From JBBKWQ01 sp037969115 (GTDB taxonomy: Bacteria; Actinomycetota; Acidimicrobiia; Acidimicrobiales; Ilumatobacteraceae), in NCBI GenBank assembly GCA_037969115.1, contig JBBKWQ010000009.1:1-38400 (forward strand): DNA of 38,400 bases, written 5' to 3'. The position numbers and the translations under genes were made by a program. Each line of letters starts with the position of its first letter. Position 1 is the stretch's first letter. This document shows, one piece after another, positions 8,402 through 15,015 of this stretch. The notes beneath the pieces are model-generated. The model saw nothing but the letters and a program-made list of their open reading frames with translations. It had not been told where the DNA came from and searched no databases.

Positions 8402-8731
8402 TCACGCGAGGTTCCAGCCGAGGGCTGCTGCCGCGAGGCCGAGGGTTACGTTGTACAGCACGATCTGCGCCCGTCGGTGACCCTGCGACGTCGCGATCTC
8501 CCAAGTGAACGTGGAGTAGGTGGTGAGCGCGCCGCAGAACCCGGTGCCGGCGACGATGACTGTCGTGTTGTCGAACCCGCCGGCCGCGATCCAGCCGAGC
8601 AGGAATGACCCGACCACGTTCACGAGGAGCGTTGCCTTCCACAGACGTACGTGGACATTGGCGGCGTAGCGCAGCGCCGAACCACCCGCCGCCACAAGTA
8701 TGAACAGGGCCGGACCGGCGAGCCCTCTCAC
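8402..8731 (-). CDS. crcB: CrcB/Fluc fluoride ion channel, second subunit
   Basis: A 109-aa membrane protein with about four transmembrane helices, one half of a dual-topology fluoride exporter. Family signatures are NVVGSFLLG (pore Asn) and GFCGALTTYSTFTWE (the Phe-box/central sodium-site loop). The GTG start at 8731 overlaps the TGA of the upstream crcB by four bases (GTGA), so translation is coupled. The frame is open far upstream, but that part is a shadow of the other crcB gene. Paired small crcB genes commonly encode fixed-orientation partners of a heterodimer, whereas single genes form homodimers. This copy keeps the pore motifs. Confidence 0.9.
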   Translation of the reverse strand: MRGLAGPALFILVAAGGSALRYAANVHVRLWKATLLVNVVGSFLLGWIAAGGFDNTTVIVAGTGFCGALTTYSTFTWEIATSQGHRRAQIVLYNVTLGLAAAALGWNLA

Positions 8732-9081
8732 GTGGTTCTCGCCACTTCGTGCGCGCCGTATCCGACCAGCAGCGTCGATGCGAGGTACGTCAGTGCGAGT
8801 GCGGATCGGCCGTCGTCGAGAAGCATGACGACGTCGACGGTGAACGCGGAGAACGTGGTGAAGCCACCCAGCACGCCGGTGACCACGAACGCCCACATCC
8901 GCCCGCTCGTCACCCATCGGCGAGCGGCGAGCGCGATTGCCGCCGAGCCGACGACGTTGACGATCAGCGTCGCCCACGGAAACACATGACCGGGGGAGAT
9001 GTGATCGGCCCAGTCGGCGATTCCCCAGCGGACCGAAGCGCCGAGAACACCCCCGAGCGCGACGACGAGGACGACTGGCAT
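8728..9081 (-). CDS. crcB: CrcB/Fluc fluoride ion channel, first subunit
   Basis: A 117-aa protein with four hydrophobic segments, homologous to the downstream crcB. It carries GGVLGASVRWG at the N-terminus, NVVGSAAIALAAR and GVLGGFTTFSAFTVD, the Fluc pore and sodium-site motifs. It lowers cytoplasmic fluoride by passive efflux. The ATG at 9081 lies only 47 bases from the divergent response-regulator start at 9129, which leaves no room for a fluoride riboswitch of usual length; I see none. The last codons overlap the start of the second crcB by four bases. Confidence 0.92.
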   Translation of the reverse strand: MPVVLVVALGGVLGASVRWGIADWADHISPGHVFPWATLIVNVVGSAAIALAARRWVTSGRMWAFVVTGVLGGFTTFSAFTVDVVMLLDDGRSALALTYLASTLLVGYGAHEVARTT

Positions 9082-9128
9082 CGGGCCATTCTCACCGAAT
9101 GCTTACTCGTTTCTGGTGTACTCATGGA

Positions 9129-9821
9129 GTGCAAGTCGTGTTGGCCGAAGATGACCGCGCCGTCCGCGAAGCGCTGGTGCGCGCGCTGACCCTCGAGGGG
9201 TACGCAGTCACCGCGGTCGCGAACGGGGCGTCCGCGCTCGACGAGCTGCGATCGTCTGCTCCCGATCTCGTGCTGCTCGATGTGTCGATGCCGATCGTCG
9301 ACGGCCTCACGGTGTGCCGCGTGCTGCGCGCCGAGAAGAACCGCGTGCCGATCCTCATGCTGACAGCCCGCACCGAGACCAGCGACCGGGTCGCCGGGCT
9401 CGACGCGGGCGCCGACGACTACCTGCCCAAGCCGTTCGACCTCGATGAGTTGTTCGCCCGGATGCGAGCGTTGCTCCGCCGCGCCGCCTCGGACGACGAC
9501 GGCGACACTCCGACCACCGAACTCCGCCTCGGCACGTTGAACCTCGATGTTGCGGCCCGTCGCGCCTGGCGAGGTGAGCGCGAACTCGAACTGTCGAAAA
9601 CCGAGTTCGATCTGGTCGAACTGCTCGTGCGCAATACCGGGATCGTGCTGGATCACTCCACGATCTACGACCGGATCTGGCACTACGACTTCGGTCCCGA
9701 TTCGAAGAACCTGGCCGTGTACATCGGCTACGTGCGGCGCAAGACCGAAGAAGCAGGGGAGCCGCGACTCGTGCACACGGTGCGCGGTGTCGGCTATGTC
9801 GCTCGGGTCGACGAACGATGA
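9129..9821 (+). CDS. OmpR-family response regulator (MprA-like)
   Basis: A two-component DNA-binding regulator of about 230 aa. The receiver domain has the acidic pair AEDD, phospho-acceptor D51 in LVLLDVSMP, the Thr of LTART, and the Lys of YLPKPF. The C-terminal winged helix contains ELSKTEFDLVELLVRN and ends with the typical VRGVGYV. The start is uncertain: GTG at 9129 gives VQVVLAEDD, matching related MprA proteins, while ATG at 9099 would add ten atypical residues and come within 17 bases of the crcB start. The stop overlaps the kinase ATG (ATGA), so the pair is translationally coupled. Its probable target lies just downstream of the kinase. Confidence 0.93.
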   Translation: MQVVLAEDDRAVREALVRALTLEGYAVTAVANGASALDELRSSAPDLVLLDVSMPIVDGLTVCRVLRAEKNRVPILMLTARTETSDRVAGLDAGADDYLPKPFDLDELFARMRALLRRAASDDDGDTPTTELRLGTLNLDVAARRAWRGERELELSKTEFDLVELLVRNTGIVLDHSTIYDRIWHYDFGPDSKNLAVYIGYVRRKTEEAGEPRLVHTVRGVGYVARVDER

Positions 9822-11119
9822 GTCTGCGCTGGAAGGTCGCGTTGTCGTTGGCGGCACTGTCGGCTACCGCCACCTTTGCGATCGGCATCGCGAGTTACCG
9901 CACCACGAGCGATCGCCTCTACGCCGAGATCGACCGTTCGTTGGCGGAGCTGAACAACTCGTTGCGGTTCGACCGCATCGGCAGCGCCTCACGCGTCCCC
10001 GACCGCGGTCCGCTCGCCGGTTACGAGATGCAGGTCCTCCGGGCGAACGGAGACGTCCTTGCCTCGTCGTTGGCTGAACCGTTCGACGCGTCGCCTGCGG
10101 AGATCGCGCTCGCCAACCAATCGGGCTATGCGGTCTTCCGGAACGTCGAGACCGAAGCAGGCACGCTGCGGGTGCGCACGATCGGTGCCCGCGGCGGCGT
10201 GGTGCAGATCGGCCGGTCCCTGACCGAGACCGACCGGGTTCTGTCGAGCCTGCTGAGCCGTATGTGGCGGCTGATGACTTTGGTGTCTGCGATCGCGCTC
10301 GGTCTCGGATGGCTCATCGCCGGCCGCGTGACTGCGTCGCTCAGACGACTGACCGGTGCTGCCGAGATGGTGGAGGCCACGGGTCGCCTCGACATCGCAG
10401 TTCCGGCCAAGGGCTCCGACGAGGTCGGGCGGCTCGCCCATGCGATGCAGGGCATGCTCGCCGCGCTGCAACGCTCCCGCGACGACCAGCGCCGGCTCGT
10501 CGAGGATGCCGGCCACGAGCTGCGCACACCGCTCACGAGCATCAGGACGAACCTGAACGTGCTGCGACGTTATGGCGATTTGTCAGCCGCGGACCGAGGC
10601 GTGTTGGTGGACGATCTGACGGTGGAGACCGAGGAGCTGGTCGAACTCGTGAACGAGATCGTCGCCATTGCGAGTGGCGCAGCCGACGACGATCCTCGCG
10701 AGCCATTCGATCTGGGTGTCCTCGCTCGGGAGGTCGCCGAACGCTACGAGCGGCGCACCGGCCGATCGGTGATCGTGCACAGCGACAGATCGCCGGTTCA
10801 AGCGCAACGCGCGGCGCTCCAGCGGGCCATCTCGAACCTGCTCGACAACGCTCGCAAGTTCGACACAGGTGACGGCCCGCTCGAGGTGAACGTCGCAGCG
10901 GGATCTGTGGAGGTGTCGGACCGCGGGCCCGGAATCCCCGAGAGCGACCTCCCACTCGTGTTCGATCGGTTTCACCGCTCGGACGACGCGCGGGCAATGC
11001 CGGGTTCGGGACTCGGGCTGTCGATCGTGCACGACGTGGCCGAACGACACGGCGGCACGGCCTGGGCGCGCAACCGCGACGGAGGCGGGGCCGTCGTCGG
11101 CTTCAGCGTCACGACCTGA
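9818..11119 (+). CDS. Sensor histidine kinase (MprB-like)
   Basis: A 433-aa membrane kinase partnered with the response regulator. One transmembrane helix is near residues 7-25, an extracytoplasmic sensor region of about 120 residues follows, and a second helix lies near 148-168. HAMP covers about 168-220, HisKA has the phospho-His H233 in DAGHELRTPLTSIRTN, and the HATPase domain shows NLLDNARKF (N box), DRGPGIP (G1) and GSGLGLSIV (G2). All catalytic boxes are intact. The layout resembles mycobacterial MprB, which responds to envelope stress and unfolded exported proteins. The signal sensed here is unknown. Confidence 0.95.
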   Translation: MSLRWKVALSLAALSATATFAIGIASYRTTSDRLYAEIDRSLAELNNSLRFDRIGSASRVPDRGPLAGYEMQVLRANGDVLASSLAEPFDASPAEIALANQSGYAVFRNVETEAGTLRVRTIGARGGVVQIGRSLTETDRVLSSLLSRMWRLMTLVSAIALGLGWLIAGRVTASLRRLTGAAEMVEATGRLDIAVPAKGSDEVGRLAHAMQGMLAALQRSRDDQRRLVEDAGHELRTPLTSIRTNLNVLRRYGDLSAADRGVLVDDLTVETEELVELVNEIVAIASGAADDDPREPFDLGVLAREVAERYERRTGRSVIVHSDRSPVQAQRAALQRAISNLLDNARKFDTGDGPLEVNVAAGSVEVSDRGPGIPESDLPLVFDRFHRSDDARAMPGSGLGLSIVHDVAERHGGTAWARNRDGGGAVVGFSVTT

Positions 11120-11125
11120 CGAAGC

Positions 11126-11144
11126 TCTCACGTGCGTCTTACGT
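11126..11144 (+). promoter_or_regulatory. Candidate OmpR-type tandem response-regulator site
   Basis: Two direct 8-mers, TCTCACGT at 11126-11133 and TCTTACGT at 11137-11144, differ at one base and are separated by three bases, an 11-bp repeat period or one helical turn. OmpR-family regulators, including MprA, bind such tandem half-sites as head-to-tail dimers. The site lies just after the kinase stop and about 90 bases before the exported-protein start codon, fitting activation of that gene by the adjacent regulator. Confidence 0.45.
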
Positions 11145-11234
11145 TGTTCCGGTTTGCTTCACACCGAGGAGTTGCACGGTATGGGCATCAACCAACGAGC
11201 TGATTCTCATCAGACCCCGAAAGGAACCATCGAC

Positions 11235-11870
11235 ATGACCAGTCGAAACACGAACAGCAAGATTCGCCGCAACACCGCACTGGGCGTCACCGCCGGAGTG
11301 CTGGGCGGTGGAGCGATCGGCCTCATGCTGGGCGTACCCGGCGCCACGAGTGCTGCAACCGATGACAACGTCGCAGTGGTGAGCGCACTCCAGGATTCCG
11401 ACGCCGAAGTGACAGATCCTTCGACCGACGACTCCGTCGAGCACCCGGTTCGCGTCGAGCTGACTCGCCAGTCGCTGCAAGAACTGGTCGACGACGGCAC
11501 GATCACGAGCGAGCAGGCCGACGCCGTCGCCGAGCACCTCATCGAGAACCGTCCACATCTGGGCGGCCACCGTCGCCACGGTGGTGGACGCGATGGAAAG
11601 TTGGGCACCGAGATCGCCGACGTTCTCGGAACCGACGTCGACACACTGCGCGAGGCACTGCGTTCGGGACAATCGATCGCCGACGTCGCCGAGGCCAACG
11701 GGGTCGACATTCAGGTCGTGATCGACGCAATGATCGCCCAAGCGACGGATCGGATCGACACTGCTGTCGAGAACGGACGCCTCACCGACGAGGCAGCCGC
11801 CGAGCTGATCGACGGCCTGTCGGACAAGATTGCCGAACGAGTGGATCAGACCCCTCCCGTCCGCGACTGA
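11235..11870 (+). CDS. Exported acidic protein with DUF2680-like helical repeat
   Basis: A 211-aa protein with a signal peptide (MTSRNTNSKIRRNTALGVTA, then a Gly/Leu core and an Ala-rich cleavage region near GATSAAT). The mature part has a first helical segment (RQSLQELVDDGTITSEQADA), a His/Gly-rich linker (GGHRRHGGG), then LGTDVDTLREALRSGQSIAD and GRLTDEAAAELIDGL. This alternation is common in actinobacterial exported proteins of unknown function coded next to two-component systems. AAGGA precedes the ATG at 11235 by about ten bases. An ATG at 11181 with GAGGAG upstream would add 18 N-terminal residues and is a real alternative. It follows the regulator/kinase pair and is probably controlled by it. 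The His-rich stretch could bind metal, which is speculation. Confidence 0.75.
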   Translation: MTSRNTNSKIRRNTALGVTAGVLGGGAIGLMLGVPGATSAATDDNVAVVSALQDSDAEVTDPSTDDSVEHPVRVELTRQSLQELVDDGTITSEQADAVAEHLIENRPHLGGHRRHGGGRDGKLGTEIADVLGTDVDTLREALRSGQSIADVAEANGVDIQVVIDAMIAQATDRIDTAVENGRLTDEAAAELIDGLSDKIAERVDQTPPVRD

Positions 11871-11906
11871 ATCCGGCTCCCCCCAACCGTCGATTCGTTG
11901 CTGACC

Positions 11907-11936
11907 AGTGCGCCCGGCCTTTGCGCCGGGCGCACT
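11907..11936 (+). terminator. Strong hairpin after the exported-protein gene
   Basis: AGTGCGCCCGGC pairs perfectly with GCCGGGCGCACT around a 6-base loop (CTTTGC), a 12-bp GC-rich stem starting 36 bases after the stop at 11870. No T-run follows, so it would be a weak or factor-assisted terminator. It separates the two-component locus from the ABC-F gene, whose ATG is 48 bases further on. Confidence 0.6.
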
Positions 11937-11984
11937 GCCGCGCTTCGGGCGGGTCCCGCACTGCCCGGCCGTAGCGTGTGAACG

Positions 11985-13757
11985 ATGATCTGCGTTGACG
12001 CTGAGCGTGTCGGTCTCGCCCAGCCCGACAAGGTGTTGTTCGCCGACCTCTCCGTCACGATGCATCGTGGCGATCGCGTCGCTCTCGTCGGCATCAACGG
12101 TTCGGGGAAGTCGACGCTGATGCGACTGCTCGACGGAACCGATCAACCCGACAGCGGCGTGGTTCGGTTCGGTCGAGGCGTGCGCATCGCGCGACTCGAC
12201 CAGGACCCCATGCTGCCGCCCGGCACGGTCGCCGAGTACCTGGGCGACTCGTGGGAGGTTGCTGCTGTCGCGACATCGCTCGGCGTGCAGCCCCTGCTCG
12301 ATCGCCCGACCGATGAACTGTCGGGCGGCCAGGCCAAGCGGGTGGCTTTGGCCAAGACTCTGGTGGGTGAACACGATCTGATCATGATGGACGAGCCGAC
12401 GAACCATCTCGATCTCGAAGCGATCGAGTGGCTCGAAGAACGCCTGCTTGCGACCAGTGCCGCGCTCGTGCTCGTCACGCACGATCGACATGTTCTCGAT
12501 CGGCTCACCACCTCGAAGGGTGCCGGCAAGGTTGTCGAGCTCGATCGAGGACGCGGGTACGTGCACGCGGCGGCACAGGGGCAGAGTGCGTACAGCGTGT
12601 ACCTGGCCGCGCGTGCCGAACGTGCCGAACGCGAGGCCGGTGAGGAGGCCACCCGCAAGATTCTCGCTCGCAAGGAGTTGGCGTGGTTACGTCGAGGTGC
12701 TCCGGCCAGATCGTCGAAGCCGAAGGCTCGGCTCCGCACTGCCAACGAGATCGTCTCGGGCGGTCCGGCGCCGGCGGGAGTGCGAGGTAACGATCTGCAA
12801 CTTGGGGCCGGCACCGCTCGGCTCGGCAATCAGGTGGTCGAGCTGGTCGACGTGTCGCAGGCGTTCGGCAACCACGTCGTACTGGAACACGTCGACCTGC
12901 TCATCGAACCGGGCGCCCGTCTCGGTGTGGTCGGTCCGAATGGGTCGGGGAAGTCGACGTTGCTCGACATCATCGCGAATCGGACCGAGCCGGTGAGTGG
13001 TGAGGTCAAGCGGGGTTCCACCGTCGTGTCGGGTTACGCCGATCAACACTCGTCCGCGCTCGATCCGGATGCCGTCGTCCGCGAGCTCGTCGCCGGGCCG
13101 CTACGCGAACCCGATTGGGAGGACCGCAAGCTGCTCGAGCAGTTCTGGTTCGACTCGACAGCTCAGTACGCGCCCGTGCGGATGCTGTCGGGAGGTGAAC
13201 GTCGCCGCCTGCAACTCGTGATGGTGCTGGCGCAACGCCCGAATCTACTCGTGCTCGATGAGCCGACCAACGACCTCGATCTCGACACACTTCGGGCACT
13301 CGAGGATTTTCTCGACGATTGGCCCGGAGCGCTCGTGGTGGCGAGCCACGACCGGGCGTTTCTCGACCTCGCCGTCGACCACGTCCTGGCAGTCGAGTCG
13401 GGTGGACGCGTGGCGCGAGTTCCGGGCGGTGTGCAGGGCTGGCTCGAAGCCCGGCGCCGGACGATTGCCGATCCAGCGCCCACTGCTGGGGTAGTCGGTG
13501 CAACGACGAAGTCGGCCGGTCGGGCGAAGAACCGTCGAGGCGGCCCCAGCCCGTCGACGCTCGGGCGTCGGCTTCGCGAGACCGAACAGGCCATGGCGAA
13601 GCTGCAGCGCCGGCGCGACCGTCTCGCCGATGATCTGGGAGGTCTCACCGACCACACCGAGATTGCTCGGGTCGGCGCCGAGTTCGCGGCCACCCAGTCG
13701 GAACTCGACACGCTCGAAGAGCGTTGGCTGGAGATCGCAGAGCAACACTCGACGTGA
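11985..13757 (+). CDS. ABC-F family ATPase (Uup-like)
   Basis: A 590-aa soluble protein with two ABC ATPase domains and no membrane segments. Domain 1 has Walker A GINGSGKST, signature LSGGQAKR and Walker B LIMMDEPTNHLD. The interdomain linker includes AWLRRGAPARSSKPKARLR, characteristic of Uup. Domain 2 has GPNGSGKST, LSGGERRRLQ and LLVLDEPTNDLD. The C-terminal about 65 residues (RRLRETEQAMAKLQRRRDRL onward) form a predicted coiled coil, again Uup-like. ABC-F proteins act on ribosomes, relieving stalling or protecting against antibiotics; Uup has also been linked to branched DNA. The next gene starts 15 bases downstream, so cotranscription with the luciferase-like gene is possible. No feature here marks it as a resistance protein. 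Confidence 0.9.
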   Translation: MICVDAERVGLAQPDKVLFADLSVTMHRGDRVALVGINGSGKSTLMRLLDGTDQPDSGVVRFGRGVRIARLDQDPMLPPGTVAEYLGDSWEVAAVATSLGVQPLLDRPTDELSGGQAKRVALAKTLVGEHDLIMMDEPTNHLDLEAIEWLEERLLATSAALVLVTHDRHVLDRLTTSKGAGKVVELDRGRGYVHAAAQGQSAYSVYLAARAERAEREAGEEATRKILARKELAWLRRGAPARSSKPKARLRTANEIVSGGPAPAGVRGNDLQLGAGTARLGNQVVELVDVSQAFGNHVVLEHVDLLIEPGARLGVVGPNGSGKSTLLDIIANRTEPVSGEVKRGSTVVSGYADQHSSALDPDAVVRELVAGPLREPDWEDRKLLEQFWFDSTAQYAPVRMLSGGERRRLQLVMVLAQRPNLLVLDEPTNDLDLDTLRALEDFLDDWPGALVVASHDRAFLDLAVDHVLAVESGGRVARVPGGVQGWLEARRRTIADPAPTAGVVGATTKSAGRAKNRRGGPSPSTLGRRLRETEQAMAKLQRRRDRLADDLGGLTDHTEIARVGAEFAATQSELDTLEERWLEIAEQHST

Positions 13758-13772
13758 CGTGACGAGGCCGTG

Positions 13773-14795
13773 ATGGCTACGGTCGAGGCCATGTCCGAAT
13801 CGGGTGAACCGCAGCCCATGACCGAATCGGCGGATGAGCTGACGATCGGGATGTGCTTCGATCGGACGTACCCGGCCGGCGAGATCGTGGCGTTTGCGCG
13901 CGAGGTCGAGTCGAGCGGACTCGACCAACTGTGGGTGATCGAGGACTGTTTCTACACCGCCGGTGTCAGCCTTGCTGCCACTGCGTTGGCCTCGACCGAA
14001 CACCTCACGCTGGGTCTCGGAATCCTCCCAGCCGTCGCTCGCAACCCGGCGATCACGGCGATGGAGATCGCCACGTTGTGCAACGTGGCGCCGGGGCGGG
14101 TGTTGCCCGGCATCGGGCACGGCGTCCAGGAGTGGATGGCGCAAATGGGCGCGCGGACACCGTCGCCCCTCACCACACTCGAAGAGGTGATCTGGGCAGT
14201 GAGGAAGCTGCTGCACGGTCACGAGGTCACCTACGACGGATGGCAGGTCAAGCTCGACGAGGTGAAGCTCGATCAACCTCCCGCCCTCGTACCGCCCGTG
14301 CTGGCCGGATGCTACGGGCCGCGTTCATTGGCGCTCGCCGGGTCGGTCGCCGACGGTGTGGTTCTCGCCGAGGCGGCCGGGCCGACGTACGTGCGCTGGG
14401 CCATCGAACAGGCGGGGTCGCCGGACGGTTTCCGCGTCGCGTTGTTTGCCGCGCTGTGCGTACAGGACCGCCGCGAAGACGCTTTCGCGATCATGGCACC
14501 GTTCCTCGCGGGCCTGGTCGACAAGCCGAATCGGGCCGTGCGCAGCCTGCCCTTCTATGACGACATGGCCAAGCTCGTCGCTCGCGACGGCGCCGGTGCG
14601 CTGGCTTCGATGCCGGCCGACTGGTGGGCCGAGATCGGTCCGATCGGCACGATGGACGACGCAGTCGCGTTCGTGCGGGCCGCCCACGCGGCCGGGGCGC
14701 ATCACATCAACATGTTCCCCGCCCCGGAGTTGTCGATCGGCGTCTCCCAGATCGCCGACGCGGCCGCACTGAAGCGAATCGTCGACGCCGGTTGA
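13773..14795 (+). CDS. Luciferase-like (LLM class) flavin or F420-dependent oxidoreductase
   Basis: A 340-aa TIM-barrel enzyme of the bacterial luciferase superfamily. Recognisable blocks are LTIGMCFDRTYPAGEIVAFA at the first strand, LTLGLGILPAVARNPAITAM, and GRVLPGIGHGVQEWMAQMG. It also has VPPVLAGCYGPRSLALAGSV, where the cofactor phosphate is usually held, and DGVVLAEAAGP. Such enzymes use FMNH2 or F420; which one cannot be settled by eye. A GTG at 13770 immediately precedes the ATG at 13773, and another ATG at 13791 is possible. The gene sits directly upstream of the NRPS operon (67-88 bases to the small ORF), so it may supply or tailor an NRPS substrate, or may simply be a neighbour. Confidence 0.85.
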   Translation: MATVEAMSESGEPQPMTESADELTIGMCFDRTYPAGEIVAFAREVESSGLDQLWVIEDCFYTAGVSLAATALASTEHLTLGLGILPAVARNPAITAMEIATLCNVAPGRVLPGIGHGVQEWMAQMGARTPSPLTTLEEVIWAVRKLLHGHEVTYDGWQVKLDEVKLDQPPALVPPVLAGCYGPRSLALAGSVADGVVLAEAAGPTYVRWAIEQAGSPDGFRVALFAALCVQDRREDAFAIMAPFLAGLVDKPNRAVRSLPFYDDMAKLVARDGAGALASMPADWWAEIGPIGTMDDAVAFVRAAHAAGAHHINMFPAPELSIGVSQIADAAALKRIVDAG

Positions 14796-14883
14796 GCCTC
14801 TGTCGGCGGCAATCAGGAGCTCAGTTGGCACCAACCTGGACGACCACGTCTAGGCTCTCGACGTGCGGAGGGTGGTGGTCTTG

Positions 14884-15015
14884 GTGAGCGTTGTGGGCGC
14901 CCCAGCGCTGATCAACCTCGTCGCGGATTCCAGTATTCGACATCCCCATGAGGCCGAGCGGTCCGGCGAACACGAGCAACTGGCTGCGCGGCTCGACGAG
15001 GTGGAAGCCGCATGA
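14884..15015 (+). CDS. Small ORF translationally coupled to the NRPS gene
   Basis: A 43-codon frame from GTG 14884 (or up to 50 codons from GTG 14863) whose TGA overlaps the NRPS ATG as ATGA. GGAGG at 14867-14871 could serve TTG 14881 or GTG 14884. The predicted peptide begins with a short hydrophobic stretch (VSVVGAPALINLVAD) and ends acidic and helical (EHEQLAARLDEVEAA). It does not resemble MbtH-like proteins, carrier proteins or any family I know. About 70 percent of third codon positions are G or C, compatible with coding but not proof. It could be a real accessory peptide, a translational-coupling leader, or chance. Confidence 0.4.
   Translation: MSVVGAPALINLVADSSIRHPHEAERSGEHEQLAARLDEVEAA

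Noticed and set aside
9082..9128. Fluoride riboswitch between crcB and the response regulator
   Set aside because: Only 47 bases are available and no aptamer-like conserved pattern is visible.
14824..14835. Near-palindrome GTTGG-CA-CCAAC upstream of the NRPS operon as an operator
   Set aside because: Only 5-bp arms, no regulator gene nearby and such short dyads are frequent; kept as a note only.
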